From assembly GCA_947594935.1 (NCBI GenBank), contig CANQEM010000017.1, positions 1 through 35,581 of the forward strand: 35,581 bases of DNA, given 5' to 3'. Under the pieces are notes generated by a model. That model was given only the letters and a program-made list of their open reading frames with translations, did not search any database and had not been told where the DNA came from. Positions 1 through 9,477 of the stretch are shown piece after piece; position 1 is the first letter of the stretch; each line of letters opens with the position of its first letter. The position numbers and the translations under genes are program-made. The DNA is from an uncultured Clostridia bacterium. GTDB taxonomy: Bacteria; Bacillota; Clostridia; TANB77; CAG-508.

Positions 1-361
1 AATAGTGATGATTTTGGTATATCTGTTAATCTTTTTCCTACCTTCTTCTCCACCTTCTTTTGTTAGTCTTTCTAATGCAGGAATAATCATTGCTAATAGT
101 TGGACAACAATTGAAGCTGTAATATATGGTGTAATAGACATTGCAAAAATTGAGAATCTTGAGAAAGCTCCACCTGAAATCATATTGATTAATCCAGCTA
201 CGCCTTGTACTGAGCCCATTGCTTCACTTAATGCAACACTATCTACACCTGGCACACTAATATAGCATCCTAATCTAAAAATTACGATTAAAAGTAGTGT
301 GTATAATAATTTTTTTCTAACCTCTGGTGTTTTTAAAGCATTTCCGAATTGTTTTAAACAA
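1..361 (-). CDS. secY: SecY, N-terminal part, read through a +1 shift at CGG
   Basis: Protein translocase channel subunit SecY, forming the SecYEG pore in the cytoplasmic membrane. The gene runs off the window at base 1, so only about 120 residues are visible. The start is TTG at 359-361, 6 nt after a strong ribosome binding site (GAGGTG) that lies inside the end of rplO. The first five codons (MFKTI) are followed by CGG at 344-346. In the zero frame translation stops at 317-319. Skipping the C gives GNALKTPEVRKK, a first membrane segment, ISVPGVDS and, near the window edge, KEGGEEGRKKINRYTK, all typical of SecY. No ATG, GTG or TTG lies in the downstream frame before the middle of the first membrane segment. 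It is the last visible gene of the spc operon. Its identity is certain; decoding by frameshift is an inference. Confidence 0.93.
344..346 (-). other. In-frame CGG, +1 frameshift site in secY
   Basis: Codon 6 of secY. The context reads ATT CGG A. Reading ATT, skipping C and then reading GGA as Gly restores the SecY frame. It is one of four such sites in the window, which are also the only in-frame CGG codons seen. Confidence 0.8.
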
Positions 362-796
362 TTAAATCACCTCTGCCTTTCCACCTAAAGCTTCTATTTG
401 TTCTTTTGCTTTGGCTGTGAATCTTACAGCTTTGACGTTTAATTTTTTATCTAATTTTCCTGTTGCAAGTACAACGATTCCGTCATTTAATTTTCCGATA
501 ATTCCTTCTTCTAATAAGGTTTCTGCGGTAACATCTGTTGCTTTTGATTTGTTTAACATTGTTAATGTTACTTCTGTGTAAGTGTTTGCATGGATGTTTG
601 TGAATCCTCTTTTTGGTAGTCTTCTATATAATGGTGTTTGACCACCTTCAAAACCACGTCTTACACCTCCACCAGATCTTGCTTTTTGACCTTTATGACC
701 TCTTCCTGATGTTTTTCCTAAGCCTGAACCTATTCCACGTCCTACTCTTGTTCTCTTTACTTTTTTTGTAAGTGGTTTCAATTCGTCTAGTTTCAT
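362..796 (-). CDS. rplO: Ribosomal protein L15 (uL15)
   Basis: Large-subunit protein L15, 144 residues, binding 23S rRNA late in assembly. The Gly/Arg-rich N-terminal region with [18 protein letters not shown] and the [18 protein letters not shown] block are the family signature. I chose ATG at 794-796 because GGAGG lies 8 nt upstream; a GTG three codons earlier is also open. It follows rpsE directly: the usual rpmD (L30) gene between rpsE and rplO is missing. Its last codons carry the ribosome binding site for secY, so the two are probably translationally coupled. Confidence 0.97.
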   Translation of the reverse strand: MKLDELKPLTKKVKRTRVGRGIGSGLGKTSGRGHKGQKARSGGGVRRGFEGGQTPLYRRLPKRGFTNIHANTYTEVTLTMLNKSKATDVTAETLLEEGIIGKLNDGIVVLATGKLDKKLNVKAVRFTAKAKEQIEALGGKAEVI

Positions 797-810
797 GTAT
801 GACACCTCCT

Positions 811-1296
811 CTATACTATTTCTTCTACTTTTTTGCCTCTCTTTTTAGCTACTGCTTCGATTGTTTGCATTGATTTTAGACCTTCAATTGTTGCATAAAC
901 AACGTTTCTTGGGTTGTTTGTTCCTATAACTTTTGTTCTGATGTCTTTGTATCCTGCAAGTTCCAATACAGGTCTAACGCTACCACCTGCTATAACTCCG
1001 GTACCAACAGTTGCTGGTTTTAACATAACTTTTGCACTTCCGAATTTTCCAACAAATTCGTGTGGTACAGTTGTTCCAACAACTGGCACTTCGATTAAGT
1101 TTTTCTTTGCTTCTTGAATAGCTTTTTTGATTGCATCTGGTACTTCTGCTGCTTTTCCGTTTCCAACACCGATGTGTCCGTTTTCGTCACCAACAACAAC
1201 TACTGCGCTAAATCTGAAAGTTCTACCGCCTTTTACAACCTTTGCTACTCTGTTGATTGCAACAACTTTTTCTTTTAACTCATTTTTATCTTCCAT
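811..1296 (-). CDS. rpsE: Ribosomal protein S5 (uS5)
   Basis: Small-subunit protein S5, 161 residues, involved in decoding accuracy and 30S assembly. The double-stranded RNA-binding S5 domain is visible ([20 protein letters not shown] and [15 protein letters not shown]), followed by the C-terminal domain with [18 protein letters not shown]. Length is normal for Firmicutes. It lies 22 nt after rplR and 14 nt before the chosen rplO start, with no room for rpmD, which normally follows rpsE. Confidence 0.98.
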   Translation of the reverse strand: MEDKNELKEKVVAINRVAKVVKGGRTFRFSAVVVVGDENGHIGVGNGKAAEVPDAIKKAIQEAKKNLIEVPVVGTTVPHEFVGKFGSAKVMLKPATVGTGVIAGGSVRPVLELAGYKDIRTKVIGTNNPRNVVYATIEGLKSMQTIEAVAKKRGKKVEEIV

Positions 1297-1318
1297 AGGT
1301 CTTTGTTTTCCTCCCTTT

Positions 1319-1678
1319 CTAGAATTTTAAGCCGCCTTCTCTTGCTGCTTCTGCTAATTCTTTAATGATACCATGATAAATATATCCACCACGGTCGAAT
1401 ACGATATTTTCTATTTTCTTTGCTTTTGCTCTTTTAGCAATTAGAGTTCCAACTTCTTTTGCTGCTTCTTTGTTTGCATGTTTTGTTTTTACTTCTTTAT
1501 CTAATGTAGAAGCTGCAACAAGTGTTTTTCCTGCAACGTCATCTATTACTTGAACATAGATGTTTGTGTTGCTTCTATATACACTTAGTCTTGGTCTTTC
1601 TGGTGTTCCAGATACTTTTTTTCTAACGCGTAGATGTCTTCTTGCTCTTTCTGTTTTTCTATCTGTCTTGTTTATCAT
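1319..1678 (-). CDS. rplR: Ribosomal protein L18 (uL18)
   Basis: Large-subunit protein L18, 119 residues, which binds 5S rRNA with L5 and helps form the central protuberance. The basic N-terminus ([18 protein letters not shown]), the [19 protein letters not shown] strand and the conserved [10 protein letters not shown] motif near the C-terminus identify it. AAAGGAG lies just upstream of the ATG. It sits between rplF and rpsE in standard spc order. Confidence 0.98.
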   Translation of the reverse strand: MINKTDRKTERARRHLRVRKKVSGTPERPRLSVYRSNTNIYVQVIDDVAGKTLVAASTLDKEVKTKHANKEAAKEVGTLIAKRAKAKKIENIVFDRGGYIYHGIIKELAEAAREGGLKF

Positions 1679-1705
1679 TTTTCTACTCCTTTCTTTTTAC
1701 GAAAA

Positions 1706-2242
1706 TTATTTACCTGTTTTACCTTCTTTACGTCTAATAACTTCATCAGCATATTTAATACCTTTACCTCTATATACTTCTGGTAATCTCTTGCTTCTTA
1801 CAACAGCTGCTGTTTGACCTACTAATTCTTTGTCAATTCCTCTTACTATGATTGTGTTTGGGTTTGGTACGTCAAATGTTATTCCTGCTGGTGCTTCGAA
1901 TATAACTGGATGTGAATATCCTAATGTTAGGTTTAAGTTGTTTCCTTGTTTTTGAACTCTGTAACCAACTCCATTGATTTGTAGTTCTTTTGAAAATTCG
2001 TGTGTTACTCCTATAATCATGTTGTTAATTAGAGTTCTTGTTAAGCCGTGTAGGCTTTTATTTATAGCTTCGTCATTTTTTCTCATAACTTTTAGATTGT
2101 TTCCATCTAATTCCAAAGAAATATCTCTATGTATTTCTCTTTCTAATGTACCTTTTGGTCCTTTAACTGAGACTTTGTGTCCGTCTATTTTTACTTCTAC
2201 ACCTTCTGGTACTACTATCGGTTTATTTCCTATTCTTGACAT
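1706..2242 (-). CDS. rplF: Ribosomal protein L6 (uL6)
   Basis: Large-subunit protein L6, 178 residues, near the factor-binding region of the 50S subunit. It begins MSRIGNKPIVVPEGVEV and contains the paired L6 repeats, with VRGIDKELVGQTAA and EVYRGKGIKYADEVIRRKEGK near the end, which is diagnostic. I chose ATG at 2240-2242, which matches the family and follows AAAGGAGG; the frame is open 10 codons further upstream without family similarity. Confidence 0.98.
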   Translation of the reverse strand: MSRIGNKPIVVPEGVEVKIDGHKVSVKGPKGTLEREIHRDISLELDGNNLKVMRKNDEAINKSLHGLTRTLINNMIIGVTHEFSKELQINGVGYRVQKQGNNLNLTLGYSHPVIFEAPAGITFDVPNPNTIIVRGIDKELVGQTAAVVRSKRLPEVYRGKGIKYADEVIRRKEGKTGK

Positions 2243-2293
2243 GTTTTTTCCTCCTTTTGTTTTAAATGTCAATAGCTTTCGCCGTTTTTATTA

Positions 2294-2692
2294 TTACCAT
2301 ACATAAGCTAGTACTTCTCCACCAACGCCTAGCTCTCTTGCTTCTTTGTCTGTTTTTAGTCCTTTTGAAGTAGAAATTATGGCAATTCCTAATCCGTTTA
2401 GAACTTTTGGTAAGTCTTCTTTTGAAGCATATACTCTTAGTCCTGGTTTACTAATTCTCTTTAATCCATCAATTACTCTTGTTCCTTTTTCATCATATTT
2501 CAATGTGATTCTTATTATCCCTTGGCTATCATCTTTAATCTCTTCAAATGCTTTGATATAGCCTTCTTTAAATAAGATTTCTGCAATTCCTAATTTCATG
2601 TTTGATGCTGGAATATCTACTGTTTTATGTTTTGAACTGTTTGCGTTTCTTATTCTTGTTAACATATCTGCTATTGGGTCTGTAATATTCAT
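2294..2692 (-). CDS. rpsH: Ribosomal protein S8 (uS8)
   Basis: Small-subunit protein S8, 132 residues, a primary 16S rRNA binder in the central domain. The start [18 protein letters not shown] and the C-terminal [27 protein letters not shown], quoted here in parts ([12 protein letters not shown] and [11 protein letters not shown]), are textbook S8 motifs. In enteric bacteria S8 represses the spc operon by binding its mRNA; nothing in this sequence tests that. It follows rpsN by 32 nt. Confidence 0.98.
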   Translation of the reverse strand: MNITDPIADMLTRIRNANSSKHKTVDIPASNMKLGIAEILFKEGYIKAFEEIKDDSQGIIRITLKYDEKGTRVIDGLKRISKPGLRVYASKEDLPKVLNGLGIAIISTSKGLKTDKEARELGVGGEVLAYVW

Positions 2693-2724
2693 TTATATAT
2701 TTCCCTCCTTCTTTGATTTTAATT

Positions 2725-2910
2725 TTACCAGCTTGATTTCTTGATTCCTGGTATTTCTCCTTTATGTGCTAATTCTCTAAAACATACACGGCAAATACCG
2801 TATTTTCTAATATATGCGTGTGGTCTACCACATAGTTTACATCTGTTGTATTCTCTTGTTTTGTATTTTTGTGGTCTTGCTTGTTTTACTTTCATTGCTT
2901 TCTTAGCCAT
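2725..2910 (-). CDS. rpsN: Ribosomal protein S14, zinc-binding type Z
   Basis: Small-subunit protein S14, 61 residues, the short zinc-containing form. Two Cys pairs, CKLCGR and CRVCFR, flank [10 protein letters not shown] and form the four-cysteine zinc site; the C-terminus [16 protein letters not shown] is typical. The zinc form is the usual housekeeping S14 of Firmicutes. It lies between rplE and rpsH in normal order. Confidence 0.98.
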   Translation of the reverse strand: MAKKAMKVKQARPQKYKTREYNRCKLCGRPHAYIRKYGICRVCFRELAHKGEIPGIKKSSW

Positions 2911-2940
2911 AGTTTTCCTTTTTCCTCCTTTTTCAATGAA

Positions 2941-3480
2941 TTACATCTTAAATGGCATTCCTAATTGTGCTAATAGTTCTTTTGCTTCCTCGTCTGTTTC
3001 TGCTGTTGTTACGAATATGATGTCCATACCTCTGATTTTATCTACTTTATCATATTCGATTTCTGGGAATATTAGTTGTTCTTTAACGCCCATTGAGTAA
3101 TTTCCTCTACCGTCAAAAGAATTTGTTGAAACACCTCTGAAATCTCTTACTCTTGGAAGTGCTACATTAAATAATTTATATGCAAAATCATACATTTTAT
3201 CAGCTCTTAGTGTAACTTTACATCCGATGTTTACACCTTCTCTTAGCTTAAATGCTGCAATTGATTTTCTTGCTTTTGTAACAACTGGTTGTTGTCCTGT
3301 TATTTGTGATAAGTCGTTCATTGCGTTTTCTAATGATTTTGGGTTGTCTTTTATATCTCCTAAACCAACATTGATAACTATTTTTTCTAGTTTTGGTACC
3401 TGCATTACTGATTTGTAGTTAAACTTTTTCATCATTGCTGGAACTATTTCTTTTTGATATTTCTCTTTTAGTTTTTCCAT
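2941..3480 (-). CDS. rplE: Ribosomal protein L5 (uL5)
   Basis: Large-subunit protein L5, 179 residues, which binds 5S rRNA and contacts the P-site tRNA. Family blocks are visible: [54 protein letters not shown] and the C-terminal [20 protein letters not shown]. Start and length are standard. It lies between rplX and rpsN. Confidence 0.98.
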   Translation of the reverse strand: MEKLKEKYQKEIVPAMMKKFNYKSVMQVPKLEKIVINVGLGDIKDNPKSLENAMNDLSQITGQQPVVTKARKSIAAFKLREGVNIGCKVTLRADKMYDFAYKLFNVALPRVRDFRGVSTNSFDGRGNYSMGVKEQLIFPEIEYDKVDKIRGMDIIFVTTAETDEEAKELLAQLGMPFKM

Positions 3481-3502
3481 GATTTAATTAGTCCTCCTTT
3501 CT

Positions 3503-3811
3503 TTATTTCAATTTTGCACCGCATTTTTTGCAAACACGTACTTTTTTATCTTTTTCCATGCTGTATCCTACTTTTGTTGATTTTCCGCATTTTGGGCATA
3601 CAACATTTACTTTTGCGCTTGGTATTGCACATTCTACTGAAAGAATTCCACTTTCATCTCCTTGTTTTCTGGCTTTTACATGTTTTTTTCTAACATTTAC
3701 ATCTTTCACAATAACTTTATCTTCTTTTGGCATGATTTGTAAAACTTCTCCTGTTTTACCTTTATCATTTCCAGATAAAACTTTTACTGTGTCGCCTTTT
3801 TTTATTTTCAT
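3503..3811 (-). CDS. rplX: Ribosomal protein L24 (uL24)
   Basis: Large-subunit assembly initiator L24, 102 residues. It starts with the KOW motif (KKGDTVKVLSGNDKGKTGEV). A CPKCGKS motif and a later CKKCGAK, about 17 residues further on, suggest a zinc ribbon in the C-terminal part, as in many low-GC Firmicutes. It sits between rplN and rplE. Confidence in identity is very high; zinc binding is an inference from the cysteine pairs. Confidence 0.97.
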   Translation of the reverse strand: MKIKKGDTVKVLSGNDKGKTGEVLQIMPKEDKVIVKDVNVRKKHVKARKQGDESGILSVECAIPSAKVNVVCPKCGKSTKVGYSMEKDKKVRVCKKCGAKLK

Positions 3812-3841
3812 GAGAGATTGCCTCCTTTTCTTAAATTTTGT

Positions 3842-4210
3842 TTATAGTACTTCGGGAGCTAATGATAGTATTTTCATGTATTCTTTCTCTCTTAGCTCTC
3901 TTGCAACTGGTCCGAAGATACGTGTTCCTCTTGGTGTTTTATCTTCTTTTATGATAACAGCTGCATTTTCATCAAATTTTATATATGAACCATCTGCTCT
4001 ACGTAAACCTCTTTTTGATCTTACGATAACAGCTTTTACAACATCGCCTTTTTTTACAACTCCACCTGGAATTGCTGATTTAACTGATGCAACTATAACA
4101 TCTCCGATGTTTGCAGTTTTTCTGTATGAGCCACCTAAACATCTGATGCACATTAGTTCTCTTGCTCCTGTGTTATCAGCTACTTTTAATCTTGTTTGTT
4201 GTTGTATCAT
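3842..4210 (-). CDS. rplN: Ribosomal protein L14 (uL14)
   Basis: Large-subunit protein L14, 122 residues, part of bridge B5/B8 and the docking point of the silencing factor RsfS. The sequence starts [20 protein letters not shown] and ends with [20 protein letters not shown], both diagnostic. Length is exactly that of the family. It lies between rpsQ and rplX. Confidence 0.98.
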   Translation of the reverse strand: MIQQQTRLKVADNTGARELMCIRCLGGSYRKTANIGDVIVASVKSAIPGGVVKKGDVVKAVIVRSKRGLRRADGSYIKFDENAAVIIKEDKTPRGTRIFGPVARELREKEYMKILSLAPEVL

Positions 4211-4243
4211 TTTGTGGTTCCTCCCTTCTTTTTGGTGTTTTTT

Positions 4244-4507
4244 CTATTTTTCAATTGCTTTTTCTACGATTTCTACAAGTCTCCATCTCTTGTCTTTTGA
4301 TAATGGTCTTGTTTCCATGACTTTAACTTTGTCACCTATTTTGCAAGCATTTTCTTCGTCATGTGCTTTTAGCTTATATGTTCTTTTTACAGTTTTTCCA
4401 TAAACATCATGTCTTACACTTGTTTCTACTGCTACTACAATAGTTTTGTCCATTTTGTCTGATATAACTGTTCCTATCATGGTTTTACGAAGATTTCTTT
4501 CTTCCAT
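4244..4507 (-). CDS. rpsQ: Ribosomal protein S17 (uS17)
   Basis: Small-subunit protein S17, 87 residues, an OB-fold protein binding the 5' domain of 16S rRNA. It begins [20 protein letters not shown] and carries the [20 protein letters not shown] block typical of the family. It is 18 nt downstream of rpmC, in standard order. Confidence 0.98.
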   Translation of the reverse strand: MEERNLRKTMIGTVISDKMDKTIVVAVETSVRHDVYGKTVKRTYKLKAHDEENACKIGDKVKVMETRPLSKDKRWRLVEIVEKAIEK

Positions 4508-4525
4508 GCTTCAAATCCTCCTTTT

Positions 4526-4738
4526 TTAGCTTTGTGCAGATTTGGTTTCTGCAATCTTTCTTTCTGTTAACACTGTATTGATTTTTGCTATGTCTTTTCT
4601 TACTTCTTTTATTTTCATTGGATTATCTAATCCGTTTGTGGCTAAACTAAATTTTAATTTGAATAATTCTGTTTTTAGTTCACCTAATTCCTTTTCTAGA
4701 TCTGGTGAAGACATTTCTCTTATTTTATTTATCTTCAT
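4526..4738 (-). CDS. rpmC: Ribosomal protein L29 (uL29)
   Basis: Large-subunit protein L29, 70 residues, at the peptide tunnel exit near the SRP and trigger factor docking site. The two-helix family pattern is visible ([21 protein letters not shown], quoted in part as [16 protein letters not shown], then [17 protein letters not shown]). I chose ATG at 4736-4738, which overlaps the end of rplP by 14 nt and suggests coupling. A GTG three codons upstream is open but less well placed. Confidence 0.96.
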   Translation of the reverse strand: MKINKIREMSSPDLEKELGELKTELFKLKFSLATNGLDNPMKIKEVRKDIAKINTVLTERKIAETKSAQS

Positions 4739-5168
4739 CACTCTCACCTACCTTTTCTTTTTCCTTAGCGATAAATTTTGTTTTGATAGGTAGTTTATTC
4801 ATCGCTAGTCTTAGCGCTTCTTTGGCAACGTCTTCTGGTACTTCGGCTATTTCAAACATAACTCTTCCCGGTTTTACAACTGCTACCCAGTATTCTGGTG
4901 CGCCTTTTCCTTTACCCATACGAGTTCCTATTGGTTTTGAGGTGATTGGTTTGTCTGGGAATATTTTTATCCAAACTTTTCCACCTCTTTTGATGTAACG
5001 TGTCATAGCAATACGAGCTGCTTCTATTTGGTTTCCTGTGATTAGTCCACCTGTTACTGCTTGTATTCCATATTCTCCGTCTGTTATTTTGTTTCCTCTT
5101 GTTGCTTTTCCTCTCATTCTACCTTTTTGCATTTTTCTAAATTTTGTTCTTTTTGGCATCAATGGCAT
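4725..5168 (-). CDS. rplP: Ribosomal protein L16 (uL16)
   Basis: Large-subunit protein L16, 147 residues, which lines the A-site elbow region and is added late in assembly. It starts [17 protein letters not shown] and contains [20 protein letters not shown] and [18 protein letters not shown], all conserved. The ATG overlaps the rpsC stop codon by one base (TAATG), with GGAGG 9 nt upstream inside rpsC, so translation is probably coupled. Confidence 0.98.
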   Translation of the reverse strand: MPLMPKRTKFRKMQKGRMRGKATRGNKITDGEYGIQAVTGGLITGNQIEAARIAMTRYIKRGGKVWIKIFPDKPITSKPIGTRMGKGKGAPEYWVAVVKPGRVMFEIAEVPEDVAKEALRLAMNKLPIKTKFIAKEKEKVGESDEDK

Positions 5169-5824
5169 TATTCAGCGCCTCCTTCCACTTTTTTACTTGG
5201 AAGAACTTCCCCTTTATATATCCAAACTTTTACACCGATTTTTCCGTAAGTTGTGTCTGCTTCTGCAAATCCATAGTCAATATCAGCTCTTAGAGTTTGT
5301 AGTGGTATATTTCCTTCTTTATAGAATTCAGGTCTTGCCATATCAGCTCCACCTAATCTTCCTGATACAGCTGTTTTAATTCCTAGTGCTCCTGCTTTTA
5401 CTGCTTTTTGCATACATTGTTTCATTGCACGTCTGAATGAAATTCTTCTTTCTAGTTGTCCTGCTATGTTTTCTGCAACTAGTTGTGCATCTGTATCTAC
5501 ATTTTTAACTTCTACGATGTTTAAGTTTACATCTTTTCCTATAAGTTTTACTAATTCTTGTTTTACACCTTCTGCTCCTGCTCCACCTTTTCCGATTACA
5601 ATACCTGGTTTTGCAGTGTGAAGGTTAACTTTAACGGCTTTTGCAGTTCTTTCAATTTCGATTTTAGAAATACCAGCTGCGTATAATTTTTTCTTTAAGA
5701 ATTTACGAATTTTTTGGTCTTCTATTAAATAATCAGAAAAGTGTTTAGAATCTGCATACCATCTTGAATTCCAGTCTTTTATGATTCCAACTCTGACACC
5801 TGTTGGATGTACCTTTTGTCCCAT
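5168..5824 (-). CDS. rpsC: Ribosomal protein S3 (uS3)
   Basis: Small-subunit protein S3, 218 residues, at the mRNA entry channel where it takes part in mRNA unwinding. The start [18 protein letters not shown], the KH domain with the GXXG loop ([14 protein letters not shown]) and the C-terminal [10 protein letters not shown] and [11 protein letters not shown] blocks identify it. It follows rplV by 6 nt. Confidence 0.98.
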   Translation of the reverse strand: MGQKVHPTGVRVGIIKDWNSRWYADSKHFSDYLIEDQKIRKFLKKKLYAAGISKIEIERTAKAVKVNLHTAKPGIVIGKGGAGAEGVKQELVKLIGKDVNLNIVEVKNVDTDAQLVAENIAGQLERRISFRRAMKQCMQKAVKAGALGIKTAVSGRLGGADMARPEFYKEGNIPLQTLRADIDYGFAEADTTYGKIGVKVWIYKGEVLPSKKVEGGAE

Positions 5825-5830
5825 ATCCTT

Positions 5831-6193
5831 TTAATCCTCCCTTTCTCTTAATATGATTGTTATGTGACTTGTTCTCTTTCTAATTCTTACTGCTGAACCT
5901 TTTGCAGCTGGTCTTATTCTTTTAAGTGTTGGTCCTTGGTTTGCATATATTTCAGCAACATATAGATTTTGTGCTTTCATTCCATGGTTGTTTTCTGCAT
6001 TACTGATTGCTGATTTTAATAGTTTTTCGATTGTTTCTGATGATGCTTTTGGTACGAATTTTACAATTGATAGTGCTTCATCAACTTGTTTTCCTCTAAT
6101 TAAATCTGCAACGATTTTTACTTTTCTAGAAGAAATTCTTGCGTATTTAAGAATTGCTTTTGCTTCTTTTATAGTATTTTCTTGTTCTTGCAC
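5831..6193 (-). CDS. rplV: Ribosomal protein L22 (uL22)
   Basis: Large-subunit protein L22, 120 residues, whose beta hairpin lines the exit tunnel. Conserved blocks are [20 protein letters not shown] in the slightly altered form [28 protein letters not shown], and the hairpin [18 protein letters not shown] with [13 protein letters not shown] at the end. It has a short acidic extension before the core. It lies between rpsS and rpsC. Confidence 0.98.
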   Translation of the reverse strand: MQEQENTIKEAKAILKYARISSRKVKIVADLIRGKQVDEALSIVKFVPKASSETIEKLLKSAISNAENNHGMKAQNLYVAEIYANQGPTLKRIRPAAKGSAVRIRKRTSHITIILRERED

Positions 6194-6224
6194 TTTATTT
6201 ACCTCCTTAACAAATTTTTACGCT

Positions 6225-6506
6225 CTATTTTTCAACTTTTGTTGTTTTTTCTCCTGAATGACCTTTAAATGTTCTTGTTGGAGCAAATTCTCCTAATTTA
6301 TGACCAATCATTTCTTCTGTGATGTAGATTGGTACATGTTTTCTTCCGTCATGGACAGCGATTGTGTGCCCTACCATTTGTGGATAAATTGTAGATGCTC
6401 TTGACCATGTTTTTAAAACTTCTTTTGCACCTGTCTCGTTCATTGCTTCTATTCTTTTTAGTAGTTTTTCTTGCACAAATGGTTTTTTCTTGCTTGATCT
6501 AGACAT
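6225..6506 (-). CDS. rpsS: Ribosomal protein S19 (uS19)
   Basis: Small-subunit protein S19, 93 residues, in the head of the 30S subunit near the A-site finger. It begins [19 protein letters not shown] and contains [20 protein letters not shown] and [18 protein letters not shown], which are diagnostic. Only 3 nt separate it from the rplB stop codon end of the previous gene. Confidence 0.98.
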   Translation of the reverse strand: MSRSSKKKPFVQEKLLKRIEAMNETGAKEVLKTWSRASTIYPQMVGHTIAVHDGRKHVPIYITEEMIGHKLGEFAPTRTFKGHSGEKTTKVEK

Positions 6507-6509
6507 ATA

Positions 6510-7331
6510 CTATTTCCTCCTCTTTACGATGAATTTATTTGTATTTTTCTTTTTATTTCTTGTCTTGTATCCTAGTGCTGGTTTGCCCCAAGGTGTTAAT
6601 GGTCCAGCGTGTCCGATTGGTGCTCTACCTTCACCACCACCATGTGGGTGATCTACTGGGTTCATTACAGAACCTCTAACTTCTGGTCTCCATCCCATGT
6701 GACGTTTTCTTCCGGCTTTACCGATTTTGATGTTTTCATGGTCTGTGTTTCCGATTACTCCGATTGTTGCTCTACATCTTGATAGTACAAGTCTCATTTC
6801 ACCAGATGGAAGTCTTACGTGTGCATATTTTCCTTCTTTTGCCATCAATTGTGCACTTTGTCCAGCTGCTTTTACAAGTTTTCCGCCTTGTCCTGGGTTT
6901 AATTCTATGTTGTGAATTAAAGTTCCTACTGGTATGCTACTGATTGGCATGCAGTTTCCTGGCTTAATGTCTACGTTTTCTCCTGAGATTACTTTGTCTC
7001 CGTCTGTTAAGCCTTGTGGTGCTAAGATATATGCTTTTTCTCCATCTTTATATTCGATTAAAGCTATATTTGCACTTCTGTTTGGGTCATATTCAATTCC
7101 CAATATTGTTGCTTCCATATCATCTTTTTTTCTTTTAAAGTCTATAATTCTATATTTTTGTCTGTTTCCACCACCTTGATGTCTTACTGTTATTCTTCCA
7201 TAAGAGTTTCTTCCTGCTTTTTCTTTTTTCTTTGCTAGTAAAGATTTTTCAGGAGTTTTCTTTGTGATTTCTGCAAAGTCTGATACTGTCATGTTTCTTC
7301 TTGATGGTGTATATGGTTTAAAGTGTTTCAT
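6510..7331 (-). CDS. rplB: Ribosomal protein L2 (uL2)
   Basis: Large-subunit protein L2, 273 residues, a core 23S rRNA binder near the peptidyl transferase centre. It starts [16 protein letters not shown] and contains the conserved [20 protein letters not shown] block with its essential histidine region, and [19 protein letters not shown] at the end. I chose ATG at 7329-7331, which follows AGAGGAG. The 119-nt gap before it is the longest gap inside the operon and contains a small GAAAGC/GCTTTC hairpin. Confidence 0.98.
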   Translation of the reverse strand: MKHFKPYTPSRRNMTVSDFAEITKKTPEKSLLAKKKEKAGRNSYGRITVRHQGGGNRQKYRIIDFKRKKDDMEATILGIEYDPNRSANIALIEYKDGEKAYILAPQGLTDGDKVISGENVDIKPGNCMPISSIPVGTLIHNIELNPGQGGKLVKAAGQSAQLMAKEGKYAHVRLPSGEMRLVLSRCRATIGVIGNTDHENIKIGKAGRKRHMGWRPEVRGSVMNPVDHPHGGGEGRAPIGHAGPLTPWGKPALGYKTRNKKKNTNKFIVKRRK

Positions 7332-7450
7332 TGTTATTCTCCTCTCAAAATTATGAAAGCTTTTGCTTTCTTTCAAATTTACGGATTTTTTCCTGCTCCG
7401 CATGCAGATATTCTTTATTTTCCTAGTTCTTTCTAGATATTTTCTTTTTT

Positions 7451-7798
7451 CTAAGCTCCCATAAATTCTTCAATTGAATCTTTGTATTTCTTAGAAACTT
7501 TTTCTTCTTTTCCACCTTTACTTAAATATGTTGTGTCTTGTGGGTTTGTGTCAATTGTTACGATTGCTTTTTTCCAATCTGAGGTTTTTCCTGTGTGGTA
7601 ACCTACTCTTTTTGTTTTGCCGTTTACTTTCATTGTGTTTACGTTTAAAACTTTTACACTAAATAATTTTTCAACAGCTTTTGCTATTTCAACTTTTGTT
7701 GCTTTTTTGTTTACTTTAAATGTATATTTTCCTTCTTGTAAGCCATCATTACTTTTTTCAGTAACTACTGGTGCGATAATGATTTCTTCTGGTGACAT
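7451..7798 (-). CDS. rplW: Ribosomal protein L23 (uL23)
   Basis: Large-subunit protein L23, 115 residues, at the tunnel exit where it docks trigger factor and [14 protein letters not shown] at the start and [20 protein letters not shown] and [19 protein letters not shown] in the middle are the family pattern. The C-terminus is about 15 residues longer than usual and very rich in Lys and Glu. The start codon overlaps the rplD stop by one base. Confidence 0.97.
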   Translation of the reverse strand: MSPEEIIIAPVVTEKSNDGLQEGKYTFKVNKKATKVEIAKAVEKLFSVKVLNVNTMKVNGKTKRVGYHTGKTSDWKKAIVTIDTNPQDTTYLSKGGKEEKVSKKYKDSIEEFMGA

Positions 7799-8421
7799 TA
7801 CGCATACACCTCCTCTAATTTTTTAACGGTGTCTAATGGCAAAATAAGGTTACTATATTTTAATAAGTCAAATACATTTATATTATTTAATAGTATTGTT
7901 TTTACACCTTCAATATTTCTTGCAGACATGTAAACATTATCATTTTTCTCTGGTAAAATGATTAGTGTTTTGCCTTCAACTTTTAAGTCTGCAAATAGTT
8001 TTACCATTGTTTTTGTTTTAATTTCTTTTAGTTCTAATTTATCTAGCACTGTTAATTCTTTTTCTAATACTTTTGAGCTTAGAATTGATCTGATTGCTAG
8101 TCTTCTTTCTTTTTTATTAACAGAATAGCTGTATGAACGTGGCTTTGGTCCTAGTGCAATACCACCTTTTATCCATTGTGGTGCTCTAATACTTCCTTGC
8201 CTTGCTCTACCTGTTCCTTTTTGTCTCCATGGTTTTTTACCACCACCACTTACTTCTGCTCTTGTTTTTGTGCTTTGTGTACCTTGACGTTGGTTTGCTA
8301 AATAATTAACAAGTACACTGTGAACGATTGCTTCGTTTGGTTTGATTCCGAATACTTTTTCTGATAATTCTACATCGCTCACTTTCTTTCCTTTCATATC
8401 ATAAACATCTATTTTAGGCAT
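7798..8421 (-). CDS. rplD: Ribosomal protein L4 (uL4)
   Basis: Large-subunit protein L4, 207 residues, with a tunnel-lining loop. The loop motif QGTQSTKTRAEVSGGGKKPW and RQKGTGRARQGSIRAPQW are clear, and VLDKLELKEIKTKTMVKL begins the globular C-terminal half. In E. coli, L4 represses its own operon through the S10 leader; the long structured leader upstream of rpsJ here makes some form of leader control plausible, but that is an inference. Confidence 0.98.
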   Translation of the reverse strand: MPKIDVYDMKGKKVSDVELSEKVFGIKPNEAIVHSVLVNYLANQRQGTQSTKTRAEVSGGGKKPWRQKGTGRARQGSIRAPQWIKGGIALGPKPRSYSYSVNKKERRLAIRSILSSKVLEKELTVLDKLELKEIKTKTMVKLFADLKVEGKTLIILPEKNDNVYMSARNIEGVKTILLNNINVFDLLKYSNLILPLDTVKKLEEVYA

Positions 8422-8442
8422 TTTTCGTTTCCTCCTTCCCTA

Positions 8443-9078
8443 TTAGTTAGTAGCCTTTACAGCTGATTTTATTTTTAAGATAGCTCCTTTTGCTCCTGGA
8501 ACACTACCTTTTACTAAAATTACGTTTTTGTCCATGTCAACTCTTACAACATCTAGGTTTTGAATTGTAACTGTTTCTCTTCCCATGTGACCTGGTAGGT
8601 TTTTGCCTTTGAATACTCTACCTGGTGTTGATGTTGGTCCCATTGAACCTGGTCTTCTGTGATACATTGAGCCATGTCCCATAGGTCCTCTGTGTTGACC
8701 ATGTCTTTTGATAACACCTTGGAATCCTTTTCCTTTTGTTGTTCCTTGAATGTCAACTTTTTCTCCTGTTTGGAATATATCTGCTTTTACTTCGTCTCCA
8801 ACTTTGTAGTTTTCAACTGTGTCTAGTCTGAATTCTCTTAAATGTTTTTTGGCAGTTAGTCCTGCTTTTGAAAAATGTCCTTTTTCTGGCTTGTTGATGT
8901 GTTTTTCTTTAACTTCGCCATATCCTAATTGGATACTGTTGTATCCGTCTGTTTCTACTGTTTTTACTTGTGCTACTACGTTTGGTGTAGCTTCAATAAC
9001 GGTTACTGGAATTACATTTCCTTTTTCGTCAAAGATTTGTGTCATTCCGATTTTTTTACCGATAATTCCTTTTTTCAT
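8443..9078 (-). CDS. rplC: Ribosomal protein L3 (uL3)
   Basis: Large-subunit protein L3, 211 residues, an early assembly protein reaching the peptidyl transferase centre. It starts [20 protein letters not shown] and contains [33 protein letters not shown] and [13 protein letters not shown], all conserved. It follows rpsJ after 72 nt that hold an inverted repeat. Confidence 0.98.
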   Translation of the reverse strand: MKKGIIGKKIGMTQIFDEKGNVIPVTVIEATPNVVAQVKTVETDGYNSIQLGYGEVKEKHINKPEKGHFSKAGLTAKKHLREFRLDTVENYKVGDEVKADIFQTGEKVDIQGTTKGKGFQGVIKRHGQHRGPMGHGSMYHRRPGSMGPTSTPGRVFKGKNLPGHMGRETVTIQNLDVVRVDMDKNVILVKGSVPGAKGAILKIKSAVKATN

Positions 9079-9097
9079 TTTTTCCTCCTAACTATTG

Positions 9098-9136
9098 GCT
9101 GATATTTTGTATTGCATTTTTTAATGTAATATCAGC
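9098..9136 (-). repeat. Inverted repeat between rpsJ and rplC
   Basis: GCTGATATT at 9098-9106 is exactly complementary to AATATCAGC at 9128-9136, and the region between them contains a second short AATG/CATT pairing. On the mRNA this forms a 9-bp hairpin just upstream of the rplC ribosome binding site. There is no U-tract, so it is not a simple terminator. It may be a processing or pausing element. Confidence 0.6.
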
Positions 9137-9150
9137 TTGGTTTTTTCGAA

Positions 9151-9477
9151 TTATAATTTGATTTCTATATCAACACCAGCTGGCAATTCTAATTTCATTA
9201 GACTGTCTACTGTTTTTTGTGTTGGGTATAGTATGTCGATTACTCTTTTATGTGTTCTCATTTCAAATTGTTCTCTTGAATCTTTGTATTTGTGTGGAGA
9301 ACGTAAGATTGTAACGACTTCCCTTTGTGTTGGTAATGGAATAGGACCTGATACCTTTGCTCCTGTTTTTTTAGCAGTATCTACTATCTTTTCAGCAGAC
9401 TGATCTAAAACTACGTGGTCATAAGCTTTTAGTCTTATTCTGATTTTTTCACTTGTTACAACTGTTGCTTTTGCCAT
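9151..9477 (-). CDS. rpsJ: Ribosomal protein S10 (uS10)
   Basis: Small-subunit protein S10, 108 residues, in the 30S head; the family also serves as NusE in antitermination. [36 protein letters not shown] and the [20 protein letters not shown] block are unmistakable. I chose ATG at 9475-9477, after AAAGGAGGG; the frame stays open 26 codons further upstream but that part has no S10 similarity. It is the first gene of the operon. Confidence 0.97.
   Translation of the reverse strand: MAKATVVTSEKIRIRLKAYDHVVLDQSAEKIVDTAKKTGAKVSGPIPLPTQREVVTILRSPHKYKDSREQFEMRTHKRVIDILYPTQKTVDSLMKLELPAGVDIEIKL

Noticed and set aside
5..265. Plus-strand frame opposite secY
   Set aside because: It is a mirror frame of SecY; the minus-strand reading has clear SecY motifs.
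347..361. An extra A in the AAAA run as the cause of the secY break
   Set aside because: It would also restore the frame, giving MFKQFGNALK, and was my first reading. The CGG explanation needs no error and is shared by three other genes.
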